This document shows, piece by piece, positions 22,656-35,134 of a DNA stretch of 64,000 nt (its first letter is position 1; the number at the start of each line of letters is the position of its first letter). The stretch spans positions 1,509,501-1,573,500 of the forward strand of contig JAFCIZ010000002.1 of NCBI GenBank assembly GCA_017871115.1. Direction: 5' to 3'. Under the pieces are notes generated by a model that saw nothing but the letters and a program-made list of their open reading frames with translations, searched no databases and was not told where the DNA came from. Source of the DNA: Cunninghamella blakesleeana. Taxonomy: Eukaryota > Mucoromycota > Mucoromycetes > Mucorales > Cunninghamellaceae. The position numbers and the translations under genes are program-made.

Positions 22656-24520
22656 ATGGATATGGAAAACGAAATATTTACTTGTCTTTGGCAAGGTTGC
22701 GATCAGCAATATTTTGATGCAGAACAACTTTATAGTCATTTAACCAATGATCATGTAGGTAGAAAATCAACTGGCAATTTATGTTTAACCTGCCATTGGA
22801 TCAATTGTGATGTTAGTGTAGTGAAAAGAGACCATATTACAAGTCATTTAAGAGTTCATGTTCCTTTAAAACCTCACCGTTGTCAATTTTGTAAAAAGGC
22901 TTTTAAAAGACCTCAAGACTTGAAAAAGCATGAAAAAATCCATTCTGGTGATCATATTTCTACTTTAAAAAATGCTTCTAAAAGAAATCAACAGCAGCAT
23001 CCTTTAACTCCTCCTAAAATACCTCAATATGATATCAATCATCTTAGTCCTATGAATAGTAGTAATAGTAATAATATGATGATCAACCATCCCGTCTCTC
23101 CTCCTCATAGTACTTATTCAGAAGGTAAATTACATAATCATATTATTTTTATTTTATTTTATATTAAAAAATAAACAAAAATGTAATAAATTAACTAATG
23201 ACTTTTTTTTTTCTTTCTCTTTTATTATTATTATCCTTGATAGATTCTATGGGATTATCTTCACAACCATCTTCTATATCTACTTTTAATTTTGATTCCC
23301 CCGAGCAAGCTATCTCTGGACTTATTTTCCCAATGGATAGCAAACCTACCTATGATGAAGAAATGGCTCAACGGCTTGATTATCTTCAAAATATGATGGA
23401 TACCGATGGTATTCAACCTTTAGACCTTAATATTAACATTAGTAGTGAACAACAATTAGCTGATATGAATGCCTGGCTTGCCAAATTAAGTGAAAGTATT
23501 GGTTCACCTGGTATGTTGGATCATCAACAACAACAACAACAACAACAGCAGCAGCAGTTCAACTATTCAAATAATAATCCACCCGTGCCTTTAGATGACT
23601 ATAATTTATTCCTTCAACAAGATCCTTCCACATCATTTAATAGTAGTAATAATAGCCATACGATGTACCCTATGCCATCTATGGCTACTAATGAAGATAT
23701 GTATGTCAGATCAATCCCAATGGGATCTTCGCAACAATTATATGAACAACAACAGCAACAGACATCTTATTATCCATTATCAAAAGAGCATGAATTACAA
23801 TTACAAGAACAACAATTATATCAACAAATGACTGGTAGTATTCCAACTACTGGACAAAGACCACATTATACACCATATTCTGATCTTATTCAACCTATGG
23901 TTTCTCATAATCATTCTCCTCATCTTTATTCTGCAATGAATTATAAAAGCGGTAAAGAAGGAATCACAGATTTATTCGATCAAAACCCTATGGATGCCAA
24001 AGTGGATAAAAAAGATTCTCATTCCTTCAAACCTACTCAACCTGTCAATAAATCCATTTCTGTAGAAGACAAACAAAAATTAACAAAATTAATAAATGTC
24101 TTTTCAAGCTTTGATTCACAGTCTATCGATACTTTGGCTAAAGATAGACCCACCTCTTCTTCAAAAGATTCTGATAAATCAACTCTATCAAAAAGTAACA
24201 ATAATAAAACATCATCATCATCATCATCATCACCATCACCAGCAAAAACAACAACTTCAAGTAGTGGTGATGTGACGGATTTATTAGTAAGTTTTACGGA
24301 TTTATCAGTATCAGAAAACCAAGCTTTATACCCAAAGAAACCTTCCTCCTCATTATTAGTTGATGATAATGATACTGCCAAGAAAAATATAAAAGGGCGC
24401 CATCGGGATTTAATAAAGCAAATTAGTTTATGGATGAATGATATTTACGAAAAAAAGAAATCACCTTCAGCCAATACTTCTTCCTCTTCCTCTATTCAAA
24501 ACACAGTAAAAGTTAATTGA
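22656..24520 (+). CDS. pacC: PacC/Rim101 pH-response zinc-finger transcription factor
   Basis: Two exons: 22656-23124 and 23244-24520, giving 581 residues. Three C2H2 fingers lie at 10-33 (CLWQGC...HLTNDH), 46-68 (CHWINC...HLRVH) and 76-96 ([21 protein letters not shown] spacing). The motifs [17 protein letters not shown] and FKRPQDLKK match the PacC/Rim101 DNA-recognition region almost word for word. Poly-Gln and low-complexity stretches follow. The C-terminus has a short conserved-looking helix ([22 protein letters not shown]). In ascomycetes the protein is activated by proteolysis at alkaline pH via the Pal/Rim pathway and binds GCCARG. Three such hexamers lie upstream of this gene. Confidence 0.94.
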
Positions 24521-24995
24521 TCTTTTTTTTTTTTTTAAAAAAAAATAACAACAAAATATATATCAAGTTCCTTTTTATTACTTTTTTTTTCCGTTTTATA
24601 TACACTCCCTTTTACATATTTATTTATTTATTTATTTTGTAATTATATTTATCATCATCTTTTTTTTTCCTTTTCTTTTTTATATATATATGAATTTTCC
24701 AATCTATTTATTTAAATTTAAAATAAAAAATCATACTTTCCAAATTAATGAATTAAAATTGACATAAAATACTAATTAATCTCCCTTCGGATTTTAAAAT
24801 ATAAAAAAATCTTGGGGTCAAAAAAAAGGTTCACATGTATGATTTCTCATATTCAGCATTATTCTCAAAAAATTAAAAACTTTATTTAAAAGCAACCCCT
24901 CATTTTATTTTATTTTATTTTTTCTTCTTTCTTACTTTTTTTTTTTTTTAAACTTCATCAATTTTTTTATATAATAATAATACATATATTATAAA
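24521..24995. other. Intergenic between pacC and FAT1
   Basis: 475 bp, T-rich with long T homopolymers. It holds the pacC 3' flank and the acyl-CoA synthetase promoter. Nothing else is recognised. Confidence 0.5.
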
Positions 24996-27900
24996 ATGAC
25001 TACAGGTAATGATTTATTTAATATAAAACAATGATGATGATATTTATGATGATGTATTTAAGCTATTCGTATTATTTTTAACATGATAACGTTTAGGTTC
25101 ATTGTTACCCGTTGCAGCAGCTGGTGTAGGAGGATTCATCGGTAGTATGTACATTGATTCTCGTCTTTTACTTAGTAGAGATTTCCACCAAATTAAAGCT
25201 GGTGCCGCTGCTCAAATTTAGTAAATAATATATATATATATACACGATTTAAAAAAATAAAAAAAATAAAAAACAGTATGTATATTAATTATCATTAATA
25301 AATTTATATACATATATTTGATTATTTAATTTTTTTATAGTCATAAATTATGGACATATCAGGACAAACTTCATTATTATTATAGATTCAAAGAAAGAGC
25401 TAAGGCTGACCCTAATCACGTATTCCTTTTATTTGAAGGCAAACCTTACACTCTTAAACACTTGGAAAGAGGTAAAAATAAATAAATAAATTATAAAGTG
25501 TTTTGAATACAGCAAAAGGTTACACGAATCTACTATTTTAGAATAATTTTCACTGACAAAATATTTTTTTTGCAACTATTTTTTATAGCTTCCAACCAAT
25601 TGGTAATGTTAATTTTTCCTATTTCGTCAAAAAAAAAAAATTAAATTTCTTTCACTTTTTCCTAACCCATACTACTATTCTTTTTTATTATATATTATTT
25701 TCTTTATATATGTGTAGGCTCATTGGTTATTAGCAAAAAATGTTAAACCTAAAGGTAAATAGTATTATATAGAAATAGCTATTAGTATTAATTAAGGGGT
25801 AAACTAATGACTCATTCATCTTCACTTTTATTATATTATATTATTATATATAGATATCGTATGTATGATGCACCAAAACCATCCTACTTTCTTTATTTCT
25901 TTATTAGCTATCAGTAAAATTGGTGCTGTACCATCTTTAATCAACAATAACTTATCTGATGATTCCTTATTACATTGTGTCAAGATTGCTGAAGCCAAAT
26001 TATTCTTATTTGATCCTGTATACGAAAAACAAGTAGCCACTATTGTTGACCGCGCTGAAGGTGTTCAATTTTATGGTTATGGTGAAGCCACTGAATTAGT
26101 TGAGCATTCTATTGAATTATGTCCTACTATTTCTCCTTCTGATTTAAAACATTTTTCTACCAAGGATACTGATGAAAAATATCTTAGAGGTATTGGTAAT
26201 TCTGATCCTGCTTATTTAATTTATACTAGGTAAAAATAATAATAAAATATAAAGGAGAACAAAATCATGTATATATAAATCGATAGATATATAAATAGGT
26301 AAGATACAGGTATACAGGTATTAATCTTTATTGTTATTTTTGTAACATGTGTATATAGTGGTACAACTGGTATGCCTAAGGCTGCTATTAGTCAGCATTC
26401 TCGTGTTAATTGTAAGTAAACACAATGATAATAAAAAACAGAGTACTTTTTTTTTTAAAAAAAAAAAAAAAAAAGGAAAAGAATGGAAATGATTAATTAA
26501 TTTATACATATATCTATATGTATGTTATTATAGTTGCTATGATTATGTATTCTGGTGTTGCTGGTGTTACTAAAAATGATCGTGTTTACTGCGTGTTACC
26601 TATTTATCATAGTTCTGGATGTAAGTTTTATAAGATAATCTAGTATATAAAAAGGATGATGCTTGAAGTGATACGATTTACTCATTTTATTTTATCTTGT
26701 GTTATTTTATTTTTATAATTGATAATTTAGTAATTGTATCTTGCTCCGTTACTTTGTTTGCTGGTGGTACTATTGTTCTTGGTCGTAAATTCTCAGCAAG
26801 TAGATTCTGGAATGATTGTGTTGATTATAAAGTTACTGCATTTACTGTAAGTTTAATTAATATATAAATAGAGATATATGATTAATTATATATACATGCA
26901 TGTGTATGAATTTTTTAAAAGCATATATATATATGTATAGACCGATTTAGTTGATATATTTATTTATTTATTTATTTTTTAAAAAAATCTATATAGTATA
27001 TTGGTGAATTCTGTCGTTACTTATTAAGTCAACCTTCCCATCCTCAAGAACGTAATCATAATGTACGATTAGTTTATGGTAATGGTATGCGACCTGATGT
27101 ATGGAAACGTTTCCGGGATCGATTTGGTATTGCCAACATTTGTGAATTCTATGCTGCTACCGAAGCTCCTACCAGTTTATTCAATTTAAATACTGGTGAT
27201 TTTGGTGCTGGTGCCGTAGGTAGCCGTGGTTATCTTTTCCGTGCTATTCGCCGTGAATTAAAATTAATCAAGATTGATCCTATTACTGAAGAACCTCTTC
27301 GTACCAAAGATGGGTATTGTGTAGAATGTAAATTTGGTGAACAAGGGGAATTGATTGTCCGTATGGATATGGATAATGCTGTTCAATTCGATGGTTATTA
27401 TAAAAATAAAGAAGCTACCAACAAAAAAATCCTTAAGAATGTATTTGCTAAAGGTGATGCTTATTTCCGTAGTGGTGATCTTTTGAAATTAGATTCTGAT
27501 GGGTTCTATTACTTTGGTGACAGGTATTTATTTTTATTTTTTTTTAAAAAAAAAAATGATAAAAATTATATATATGTATTTATAATTTATTTTTTTAATA
27601 AAATAGAGTGGGTGATACTTTCCGTTGGAAATCTGAAAATGTAGCTACTACTGAAGTTGCTCAAGCTGTAGGTGTTTATCCTGGTGTTGCTGAAGCTAAT
27701 GTCTATGGTGCAGAAGTACCTCAACACGATGGAAGAGCTGGTATGGCTGCTATTGTTTTACAACCAGGAAAAGAAATTAATTTCAAAGATTTATATCAAT
27801 ACTTACGTAAAAAATTACCTAAATATGCTATTCCTGTGTTTATTCGTTTCGTCCCTGCTATGGAATTAACCGGTACATTTAAACAACAAAAAGTGGAATT

Positions 27901-28024
27901 CAGAAATCAAGGTATTGATTTAACTAAAATCTCTGATCAAGTTTACTGGCTTCAAGGTGAAACCTATGTTCCTTTCAATCAAGAAAATTATCAAGCTGTT
28001 CTCGATGGTAAAGTTAGATTATAA
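24996..28024 (+). CDS. FAT1: Fatty-acid transport protein / very-long-chain acyl-CoA synthetase
   Basis: Eleven exons: 24996-25005, 25097-25220, 25341-25471, 25589-25602 (14 nt), 25718-25754, 25854-26229, 26359-26411, 26534-26620, 26731-26846, 26997-27523 and 27607-28024, giving 630 residues. Exon 1 is 10 nt (ATG ACT ACA G). An N-terminal hydrophobic segment (LLPVAAAGVGGFIGSMY) matches the FATP membrane anchor. The AMP-binding motif YTRSGTTGMPK (Ser231) and the FATP/VLACS motif FYYFGDRVGDTFRWKSENV are intact, as is FYAATEAP. The family couples fatty-acid import to CoA activation at ER, peroxisome or plasma membrane. The dense small exons make this gene easy to mispredict. Confidence 0.94.
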
Positions 28025-29952
28025 TTTATTTTTTTTACAAAAAATACTTTATATACGTATTTTAGACTTTTTTTTATATTATTATTGTATCTTTTCATTA
28101 TAAATATAATTATATCCTAATAATAAATAAATATGGATTATTCTTTTTTCTTTTTTTTTCATACTAATTCAAAATATTATAATGAGTTTTTAATATACAC
28201 ACACATTGTGGAACTATTTTGGAAATGGTGAAAAGAAACTCACACATTACATCTGTTATTTTCTTAATCAAATAATAACTCATCATCATATATTTTAGTT
28301 ACAGATGCTCTATGTGTAGAAAATTAAAGAGAGCAAGTAAACAAATATTACAATTAGTTTTCTTGGATAAATAAAATTAAACGTTGCTTGAATTAATTAT
28401 GTTACTATATATTTTTTTAAGGATTAAATGTCCTACACAAAGATAAAAGAGGTGAAAATCTTAACCAATTGTATAAAAATATACTAATATTTAATTAAAA
28501 ACACAAAGATGATAATATTCATATTTCGCTTAAGAGAAATAACTACAAAATAAAAAACTAATACCAGAAATAAACGGTAAAAGACTAACATTAGCTATTA
28601 TAAAAGATAATTAAGGACAAAAAAGGACAAAAGATAGCCACTGGGGATTATAAAAGATCACTGCTAATAGTAAAAACCAGTTGTAAGTAAATACAACCTT
28701 CAAGAATTACAGTGGATTGCCCAGGAAAATAAATAAGCATATTTATAGATATTTTCTTTATATAATATATATATATATATATATATACAGCCTTATACTT
28801 TGATTTATTTAAAGTTATTTTAATTTATTTTTACTACATATTATGATAACTTTATAAACATAGTATAATCCAAATGTATTTCAAAAGATACAAGAGTGAT
28901 CAAAAATAATGATATTTCTACCAATTTTGTGATTATTATTTATACATAAGCATTAGTATTTACATCTAAATGTAAGGTAACGAATATTATATTTAAGTAT
29001 ATAATATAATCATTAGAAATTTAAATTTGCTTTTACATATGCGTTTTCTTTTATATTATTTTTTTAACTAGATTTGCAAAAAATATAAAAAAAAAAAAAG
29101 TTTCAATGAAAATTACAATTGGAAAACTATCGAAGATAATTTCAAAAACAGTATCAAAGGGATTCATAGAGGGAATGATGGTTTTTTATTTTTTTTTGTA
29201 TAAATTTACTTATATATTACATATAAATGAATATGGGACTTAACTCTTAACTATAACCTATAATTAAAAAACAGAGAAAAAAAGGTAAAAGTAGCACATA
29301 GTAAAATACAATATAATATATTACAATATAGTGTAGTTTATTATATAATAAACAAATATTAGTTTTTTCATAAAAACTATTTATAATAGTAACTGATATT
29401 TACGATATATATTATTTACTATATCGAATAAAAATATCAAAACACTATCTCGGATCCATATTTTTATTAAAGAGTATAACAAATGGTTGGCTATAAAATG
29501 ATACTTCGTTATCTTGTCGTCCTAGTAGAAGGGGAGTAATCAATCATCTTAATAGTATGAATTATATTTTGACTTTACCATGTAATTCAAAACTTCTGAT
29601 CCAAGATACTTTCATTTTCTCTGTCTTTATCTCTCTATCTATCTATCTTCTTTTTTTTTTTTTGAAGATTGTTTAAATAATAATATAAAATTCAATATAC
29701 GTAACTGGGTTATATAAATTTATTTATTTATATATTTTTCGCATAAAAATATATAATTATGCATATGGTTGATATTTTTTATTTATTCACTATTTTATTT
29801 TGCTGAAGTTGCAGTTTATAATTGTGAATTTATATAAAAATACTCTTACGGTAGCTATCAAGTAAAAAGGCTCCTCCCCCCGTTTTGTTACATGTCATAC
29901 TACTACATTTTTTATTCTCAAAAATATGATTACGCCAATATGCAATAAAAAG
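28025..29952. other. Gene-poor stretch holding decayed coding DNA (relic copy A)
   Basis: About 1.9 kb without an intact gene. Fragments with protein-like reading appear, for example GLNVLHKDKRGENLNQLYKN near 28421-28480 and NENYNWKTIEDNFKNSIKG near 29105-29165, each soon closed by stops. The segment 28678-29090 resembles 54601-54950 (see repeat entries). A further short GC-richer patch at 29450-29620 has open frames on both strands but matches nothing I know. Confidence 0.5.
28678..29090 (+). pseudogene. Relic copy A of a diverged duplicated gene
   Basis: Its clearest part, 28880-28982, aligns with 54736-54842 (shared pieces CAAAAG-TACAA, GATC-AAA-TAATGA, TTTCT-CCA and TA-ATCTAA). Both copies also start with GTAAGTAAATA after a Cys-Lys codon pair, and later carry an AG followed by ATT(C/T)-TGCAAAA. 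The frame in this copy is broken by a one-base loss and stops. Product unknown. Confidence 0.5.
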
Positions 29953-30400
29953 CCATATTTGGTTTCACTCATCCTTCTAAACTTTTTGCTACTGGTATAT
30001 ATATTAATGGAGTTAAATATGCCACCATTAAAGCCGATGAACATTCCATCCATGGCAAAAGAGCAAGTTACTATTTCATGAAAAATATATAATAATTATA
30101 TCAATACCTGTTAAATTGATTATATACTTGTATTATCATTAGGGAAGCAATGGTGTAATTAATGTAAAAACTAATCAGGCTATTATTATTGGTACCTACA
30201 ATGAAGGAATGCAACCCGGGGAAGCTGTCCAAGTTGTAGGATATCTTAGTGACTATTTAATTGAGAGTGGTTATGTAAGTATTGATTATTATTATTATTA
30301 TTCAAAAAAAAAAAATATATATACGTATAAATATAATTCTCAACTCATTGCTTTTTATTATTATCATTATCATTATCATTATAATAATCATCAACAGTAA
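29953..30400 (+). pseudogene. Profilin, 5'-truncated copy
   Basis: Two exons read as profilin from its middle to its C-terminus. The first, 29953-30062, gives IFGFTHPSKLFATGI, NGVKYATIKADEHSIHGKR. The second, 30143-30274, gives GSNGVINVKTNQAIIIGTY, then GMQPGEAVQVVGYLSDYLI and ESGY. A third exon at 30398-30400 would be just the stop TAA after cag. The first intron starts with GC (AGA|gcaagt), a rare but recognised donor, or a mutated GT. The N-terminal third (normally MSWQ...VWA.S) is not found upstream. Either the 5' exons are unrecognisably diverged or this is a truncated pseudogene. Profilin binds actin monomers and poly-Pro. Confidence 0.65.
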
Positions 30401-30688
30401 ACGAACCTTATAAATATAATGTTTTTATTTTCCTTTAATAATATGTATATATTGTTTATATATATATTAATGCTTTTTTTAAAATTATGTTAATAAAAAT
30501 GATGATAGTAATTAAAATTATACTTCGTATTGTTTTATAACCTATCTTTTATTGCATTCTACTTTTCATCTATAATTAATTATGGGTGTAAATAGTTTTT
30601 ATATTATGTATTATCCTTTTTTTTTTTTGAACCACCCATTATACCCTGTATAAATGCAAAGTTTGCTGAAAATTTTATGTGTAATATA

Positions 30689-30725
<37 letters not shown>

Positions 30726-31080
30726 TAGTTGATTTGAAAAATATTGATTGTTTTCTTTTTATTTCTATATGTATTGTTATTGAATCAATACCATCGTTTG
30801 TATGTGCGTTGCTGACTTGTGTATATATTTTTTTATATATCGCCATTGTCAATTAAATTTATATATCATTTTATGAATTCATCCTTCCATTATTATTTAA
30901 AAAATAATGTATTTCTTAATTATATCCAATATACCAACCTGTTTTTATTATTATTATCGTCATTATTATTATTTAAATTAATTTAAATCATATATATATA
31001 TAAAGCCAATAAATCATTGCGAAAAAGTTGTTTGAATAAATGATTTTAATTGTGTTAAGATAAAATGGTACAAAAAAAAA
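30401..31080. other. Intergenic between profilin relic and SmD3 3' end
   Basis: 680 bp of AT-rich DNA with a (TA)n tract near 30687-30720. No gene seen; a 78-codon reverse-strand opening across the tract is low complexity. Confidence 0.5.
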
Positions 31081-31893
31081 TTATAATGCACGACCTCTTC
31101 CACGGAATCCTCCTCTTCCTCTTCCTATTAGAATAAAAGATGTATATATATTAGTTTAGTCCATTCTTTTTTTTTTTTTTTTTTGATTTCATCTTATTAA
31201 ATGTACATAAAAAAATCATCATTTTCATACCTCTAACCATTGTAGTTCCACGACCTAAACCAATACCTCGCCCTTTCATAGCAGAAGGACTAACACGTTT
31301 AAACATAGGTGCATTTTTGAGCATATCTGGTACAATAAAGAATCGTACACTTGATCCACGGATATAAACTTGATCTAATTGTGATACACGTCCATCTCTA
31401 GTCGTTACTGTGATTTCTTTCATTTGAATATTCATATTATCTTCAGCTATTCATAATTATTTCATCAATAAAAAAATTAAGTATTTGCATGTTTTTGACG
31501 TGAATAGAATAATAATAATTATCAGACCACCAAAAATACGATGATTGTACATAAAAATATTAAATAAAAAATACAATAAAAAAATATAATGAATATAAAC
31601 TTGATTCTATTATTTTAATCATATTTCCATACTTTATCACTTATTTATTCTACCTCTTTTTCAATTTTTATTATCTTTTATTTTTTTTCTCTTTCCTTAT
31701 ATATATATGTAATATCAAAACATCATCCAATGCTGTTTATTATTTTTAATACAATCGTGTTTGTATAACGTCATTAAATTAACAAAGTACCTTCTAATAA
31801 TTTTCCACGATAAAGTTGACCAGTTTTTAATTCTAAAGTGATAATATGACCTTGTGCTTCGTGAAGAAGTTTAATAGGGACGCCGATAGACAT
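31081..31893 (-). CDS. SMD3: Small nuclear ribonucleoprotein SmD3
   Basis: Three exons: 31893-31791, 31446-31231 and 31124-31081, giving 120 residues. It starts [19 protein letters not shown], the invariant SmD3 N-terminus. The Sm1 motif ([20 protein letters not shown]) and the Sm2 motif ([20 protein letters not shown]) follow, then an Arg-Gly-rich tail ([14 protein letters not shown]). Length and tail match the family. The Sm ring assembles on U1, U2, U4 and U5 snRNAs and is needed for the splicing that this intron-dense genome relies on. The RG tail is normally symmetrically dimethylated. Confidence 0.96.
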
Positions 31894-32676
31894 ATTTATG
31901 TATATATAGATGTATTGTGAAAAAAAAAATGTATGTAAAAAAATTAAAAAGAGAAGGAAAAAAAAATGTTTTTCTGGCGACTGGACGTAAATTTAAGTTG
32001 AATCCAAGATTAGACGTCACGGCGGTGATCTACTGCTATCAATTTTTTTAAATTGGATAAAATCTTAATGGATATATAAAATATATGTGAACTAATAATT
32101 TAAATAAATATAACAAGTTCCACACTAAAAAGAAACTTGTTGATCAGAATTATCAAAAAAAAAAAAAAAGATTTAAAATTTTTACTATATACTACATTGA
32201 TTTTTCAGTTTTTTCTTATACTTTTTTTTTTTCCTGCACGTGTTTTTTTTTTTTTGGACACTTTAAAAATGCAAAATATGTATTATGATTATATATATTT
32301 ATGAAGATTAAATACGAATACTTTTTTTTTATAAAAAGTAGGCATTTTTTTATTATATTTTTCTAAAAAAAATCATCATTTTATATAATTTTTTATTAAT
32401 AAATTTATCCATAATTACAAAGTTTGCGATCAGTAACATAGATATGTAATAGAACACGGCTCTTTAGTTCACTATAGGATCGTTAGACCGCGAAAATTTT
32501 CTAATATATTTATAATCAAACATGTTTTAAAAAAATGAATATGTTTTGATAATTATATTTCAATATGTATATTTCAATATATTTATTTATCTATTTAATT
32601 GTATACTCTTTATATTACTTTATATTTTACCTGAAGTGCCATACAAACATAGCCTTATAGTAATAATATAATAGAC
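31894..32676. other. Intergenic between SmD3 and taspase
   Basis: 783 bp. The first ~170 bp (31894-32060) hold the SmD3 promoter, with a GC-richer block including GACGTCAC at about 32014-32021, a CRE-like half site. A second GC-richer island at 32450-32500 (ACACGGCTCTTTAGTTCACT) matches nothing I can name. The rest is homopolymer-rich. Confidence 0.45.
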
Positions 32677-34614
32677 TTATACAAGGAATCCAGATGTAGT
32701 ATAAACTTCATTCTTTGCCTTTCGAGATATAAAAGCCTATATAAAAGCAGTATATATGTATATTGTTTATCAACTCTTCTATAATTAAACTGATATACTC
32801 GTTATTATTTTTATAACATTACCTGGGCTTTATCCGAGGAGGAAGACATATATCCAATCCCCTATAATAAATAATAAAAAAACCTTATTGTTTAAATATA
32901 TATATATAACTACATTTATACACAATATTATACTATTTTTGTTTTTATTTTTTAATATTACCATACTTTCAGTAACATGTCCATACCAAAACTCTAGCTC
33001 TATTACAAATAAAATAAAATAACAAAAACAAATAAGCTATAATGATTAATCGTATTATATGCCTATGAACATATATATTTACAAGAATGTGTGTTACTTA
33101 CTTGTTGTTAATCGAAGTGTAATAATACCAACAGATTTAGTATCATAAATTGATAAAAATGGAGAATCTAGTAATAATAATAATAATAATAATAATAGCA
33201 AAATATATTACAGTTTAAATACATATACCCTTTTATTATCGTTATATATTTAGCTATAGTATTACCTAAAAAATGATCTTTTAAACAGCTAGATAACACT
33301 TGATGTATATCATCTTCTTGTTGTAATCTATCCATACACTTGGTTGTAAATCTACTTCTTACAATCTGTTCTCCTGTCCCAGATACACTACATGCAACAC
33401 CAGGAAGTGATTCGGATTGATTTTGAGCCCAACATCCACTGCCATACATTGCTGCCTATAAACATACATATTATATTACCATTTCTATTATTATTATCAC
33501 GTTATTATTTTTTTTATAAAAAAATACACTTACCTCACCAATTCTACCAGGAGATTTCAATGATATACCGCCACTACTAACACCGGCTGCAATATTTCCA
33601 TCTTTGTCGACACAAATGGCACCTACTGTATCATGTCCATAATCGATATTCAATGCATCATGTAATCTTTGTAAATGATCCAAATATGTATCAAATGATT
33701 GTTCTAAGTGAATATATATATTTATATCAATTAAACCCTTCTTTCTTCTTCTTTTTATTTATTTATTATATTTACCTTCAATGAGTGTATCCTCTGAAAC
33801 TGAAGCAATACCATGCTGATTAGCCCATTCTTGAGCACCTTTACTACATAAAAACCTAATTTTTTTAAAATAATAAAAAAGAAAAACAAAGTTTAATAAT
33901 GTATATGCGCGTCAATTAAATAAAAAAAAAATAAGGATTCATATTATAGTACATGGGTGGAATCCTTCCCAAAGCCATTAATCCGCGATTATTTTCTTGT
34001 ACCATCTGTTGACATATCTCGATTGGGTTTTTAATCCCATGTACAGCACCTACACCACCAAAACTTGTTGTTTTTCCATCCATAAGACTAGCATCACACT
34101 CCACTGTTCCTTTGATTGTAAAGTTAGAACCATAGCCTGAATTTGTTATTGAATCATTCTATATTGGTAAATAGTAAAAGAAGAAAAAAGATATAGTACC
34201 TTAAAAGTATATTTTTATCAATAAAAATAGAATAATAAGATATGCTAATATTTACATATATTTAGTATATTACCTCCAAAGATACAATTGCTTTAGTTAA
34301 AGCATCTACTGCAGTAGCTCCTTCTTTTAAATATTTCATACCAATTTCACAAGCACTAAAATATATGGATTAGTTTTAATATAATAGATCTATTTATTTT
34401 TATTTATTAATCTATTTACTTTTACTATGTAAGATTTACTTTATGCAAGCAGTTTTGTATGCGATTTCTTTTTTTCGCGATAAGTTCCCTAAATAGTGTA
34501 TGTTTACTACATTGATTATAAAAAAAAATATGTATGTATATATACGTATATACTATGACTTAATATTATCATACCAGCACCAACATGAACAGCTATAAAA
34601 TAATCAGTCGCCAT
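32677..34614 (-). CDS. TASP1: Threonine aspartase 1 (taspase-1)
   Basis: Eleven exons: 34614-34575, 34488-34440, 34355-34274, 34158-33953, 33855-33776, 33703-33534, 33455-33266, 33167-33102, 32999-32962, 32861-32823 and 32736-32677, giving 339 residues. Family landmarks are AVHVGAG at the N-terminus, NSGYGSNFTIKGTVECDAS, FGGVGAVHGIKNP and GRIPPMFL. The autocleavage site is GHD|TVGAICVDKDGN, with Thr178 as the new N-terminal nucleophile. The beta subunit follows (GRIGEAAMYGSGCWAQ, CSVSGTGEQIVR). Ntn-hydrolases of this clade cleave after Asp. In animals targets include MLL; a fungal target is unknown. A transposon terminal repeat begins 50 bp upstream of the ATG. Confidence 0.9.
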
Positions 34615-35134
34615 AAAAAAAAATAGTTAGGAGAAAGAAAAGTAAAATTGAGGATGAAAAAAATATAGTATTTCCACTTAAATTTAGATAAAATTATTTT
34701 GTTTTTAGACGGAGTAAAAATAACTTTTAAGTAACATATGCCTGAGGTAATTTTTCTCGTTTTCCATCAAATCAATATTTCTCATCCCCTAGTAATATAT
34801 TATACAATATGATTATTACTAAATTAATAAATATAAAAGTTACTAGTATTCTTAGAGGCGTGAAAAATTATCTTTGACTTTTTTAAAAAAAAAAGATCTA
34901 AATTTAAGTGGGAACACTACAACTACTATCAGAGTTTATCAGTTCCAAGTTAGGAAGATTAATTTGATGCCAATTTTATAAATTATTATATATGATCATA
35001 CTATTAAGCTATATAAAATAGTTTACTAGTATTTATGAAGTAAAATCTTTATTTAAGATAATAATAAATGCAGGGGAATGAAATATAGATAACAATAAAA
35101 AGTATGTAATTAGTACGAATAATGAATAAATAAA
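34615..35134. other. Intergenic occupied largely by a short inverted-repeat element
   Basis: 520 bp upstream of taspase and downstream of the thioesterase gene. About half is the TIR element 34664-34922, and the rest is AT-rich. No coding signal. Confidence 0.55.
34664..34922. mobile_element. Small Tc1/mariner-like TIR element (MITE)
   Basis: The left end 34664-34689 (TAGTATTTCCACTTAAATTT then AGAT) and the right end 34896-34922 are inverted copies; the right end's complement reads GTAGTGTTCCCACTTAAATT then TAGAT. The ~205-bp core is non-coding. The same end motif occurs alone at 2549-2573. Ends of this kind bordering TA-rich targets fit a non-autonomous Tc1/mariner derivative, although the autonomous parent is not shown here. 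Confidence 0.6.

Noticed and set aside
32440..32520. Candidate tRNA in a GC-richer island.
   Set aside because: No T-loop GTTC box with a paired stem and no acceptor-stem complement could be found.
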